The notes under the pieces: generated by a model
What the model saw: only the letters and a program-made list of their open reading frames with translations
The model's database searches: none
What the model was told of the DNA's origin: nothing
Shown: positions 21,347-21,825 of the stretch, in pieces
How the letters are laid out: the number at the start of each line of letters is the position of its first letter
Numbering within the stretch: position 1 is the stretch's first letter
Source: an uncultured bacterium
GTDB lineage: Bacteria; Patescibacteriota; Minisyncoccia; Phycocordibacterales; CAIZLB01
NCBI GenBank assembly: GCA_903952785.1
Contig: CAJBHC010000070.1
Location: 1-21,825, forward strand
Direction: 5' to 3'
Length of the DNA stretch: 21,825 nucleotides
Program-made: the position numbers and the translations under genes

Positions 21347-21825
21347 ATGTCTTTATATAAACATAAAAAACATTCTGGATTTTCTTTGGTAGAAACATTG
21401 ATATATATAGCTTTGATGACGGTAATTCTCTTCACTTTGATTAGTTTAATTTCTTCTGCATCAAGGACATACTTATCTTTGAAAAGCTCTAGAAACATTG
21501 AAAGAAGTGCTATTAACGTTATGGATATCTTGAACGATACTGTTAGTGTTTCTTCCAAAATTGATATTCCAAATACCATTTTTAATAACGCAACAGGATC
21601 AATAGCCTTGATTACTTATGACGGAGCACAATCTACTACAACTAAGGTGTATTTATTAAATGGTCAGGTCTTGTTGAGTCAGAATAATGTAGTATTAGGC
21701 CCTTTGACTCTCTCAGATGTTAGGGTGACCAGTTTGACTTTCAGGAATATGACCAACTCAACATTCAATGGCTTTAAGATTGAGATGACAATAGACAACG
21801 GAACGAGTTCTGAAAAGTATATGTC
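21347..21825 (+). CDS. Third pseudopilin, 3' end cut by the window (GspJ/PilW-like)
   Basis: Open from the ATG at 21347, one base after the previous stop, to the window end: 159 codons without a stop. Leader MSLYKHKKHSG is cleaved after Gly11 before FSLVETLIYIALMTVILFTL, with Glu at mature position 5. The mature part continues with a polar helix (SLKSSRNIERSAINVMDIL) and a beta-rich region. The overall look and third place in the cluster fit GspJ/PilW minor pilins. Confidence 0.82.
   Translation, partial: MSLYKHKKHSGFSLVETLIYIALMTVILFTLISLISSASRTYLSLKSSRNIERSAINVMDILNDTVSVSSKIDIPNTIFNNATGSIALITYDGAQSTTTKVYLLNGQVLLSQNNVVLGPLTLSDVRVTSLTFRNMTNSTFNGFKIEMTIDNGTSSEKYM

Noticed and set aside
1..21825. 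CRISPR arrays, insertion sequences, integrases or prophage genes
   Set aside because: No spaced direct-repeat array, transposase or integrase reading frame was seen; the only exact tandem repeat is the 62-bp duplication at 11528.

Overview
The window looks like a chromosomal segment of a reduced-genome bacterium, most likely from the Candidate Phyla Radiation (Patescibacteria, Parcubacteria-like). The reasons are AT-rich compact genes, short or pared-down versions of universal proteins (a trigger factor with no prolyl isomerase domain, a NusA with no C-terminal repeats), an RNHCP zinc-ribbon protein, single tRNA genes without encoded CCA, and a pil/gsp-type pilus cluster. This assignment is inferred from gene content; no 16S gene is present. 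TGA ends yraN, so there is no sign of a UGA-as-glycine code.

Left part (1-6050). The start of rnpA and all of rpmH run leftward from a clear sigma70-type promoter. A gene-poor stretch (201-936) follows, with two DnaA boxes and a set of TGTCCTTTA elements. Next come a leftward CCA-adding enzyme, tRNA-Arg(UCG) and tRNA-Gly(GCC), and a second gene-free AT-rich stretch (2755-3354) with more DnaA boxes. The two stretches together could be a split replication origin around cca. Then come yraN, tRNA-Pro(UGG), an RNHCP protein, a membrane-anchored trypsin-like protease and tRNA-Gly(UCC).

Middle part (6050-12950). This is a leftward housekeeping block: hup (HU); clpP-rny (protease and RNase Y, one operon); then nusA-ppa-tig (transcription factor, pyrophosphatase, trigger factor). 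Rightward rsmE sits between clpP and tig and ends at a bidirectional terminator. A perfect 62-bp tandem duplication lies between nusA and ppa. The nusA leader is long, with several hairpins including an early terminator.

Right part (13200-21825). All genes run rightward. A class II Fic protein with a C-terminal winged helix is preceded by a striking nested palindrome and followed 8 bases later by a small protein with ADP-ribosyltransferase-like sequence features. An ABC exporter comes next. The window ends in a type IV pilus/type II secretion cluster: assembly ATPase, inner-membrane platform protein and three pseudopilins, the last cut off by the window edge.

Most genes have no Shine-Dalgarno sequence (rpmH is the clear exception), and several have a -10 box so close to the start codon that the mRNA should be leaderless or nearly so. 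The most notable items are the candidate bipartite origin, the Fic/ART-like pair with its palindrome, the trigger factor whose isomerase domain is replaced by a His/Asp-rich linker, and the attenuator-like nusA leader.
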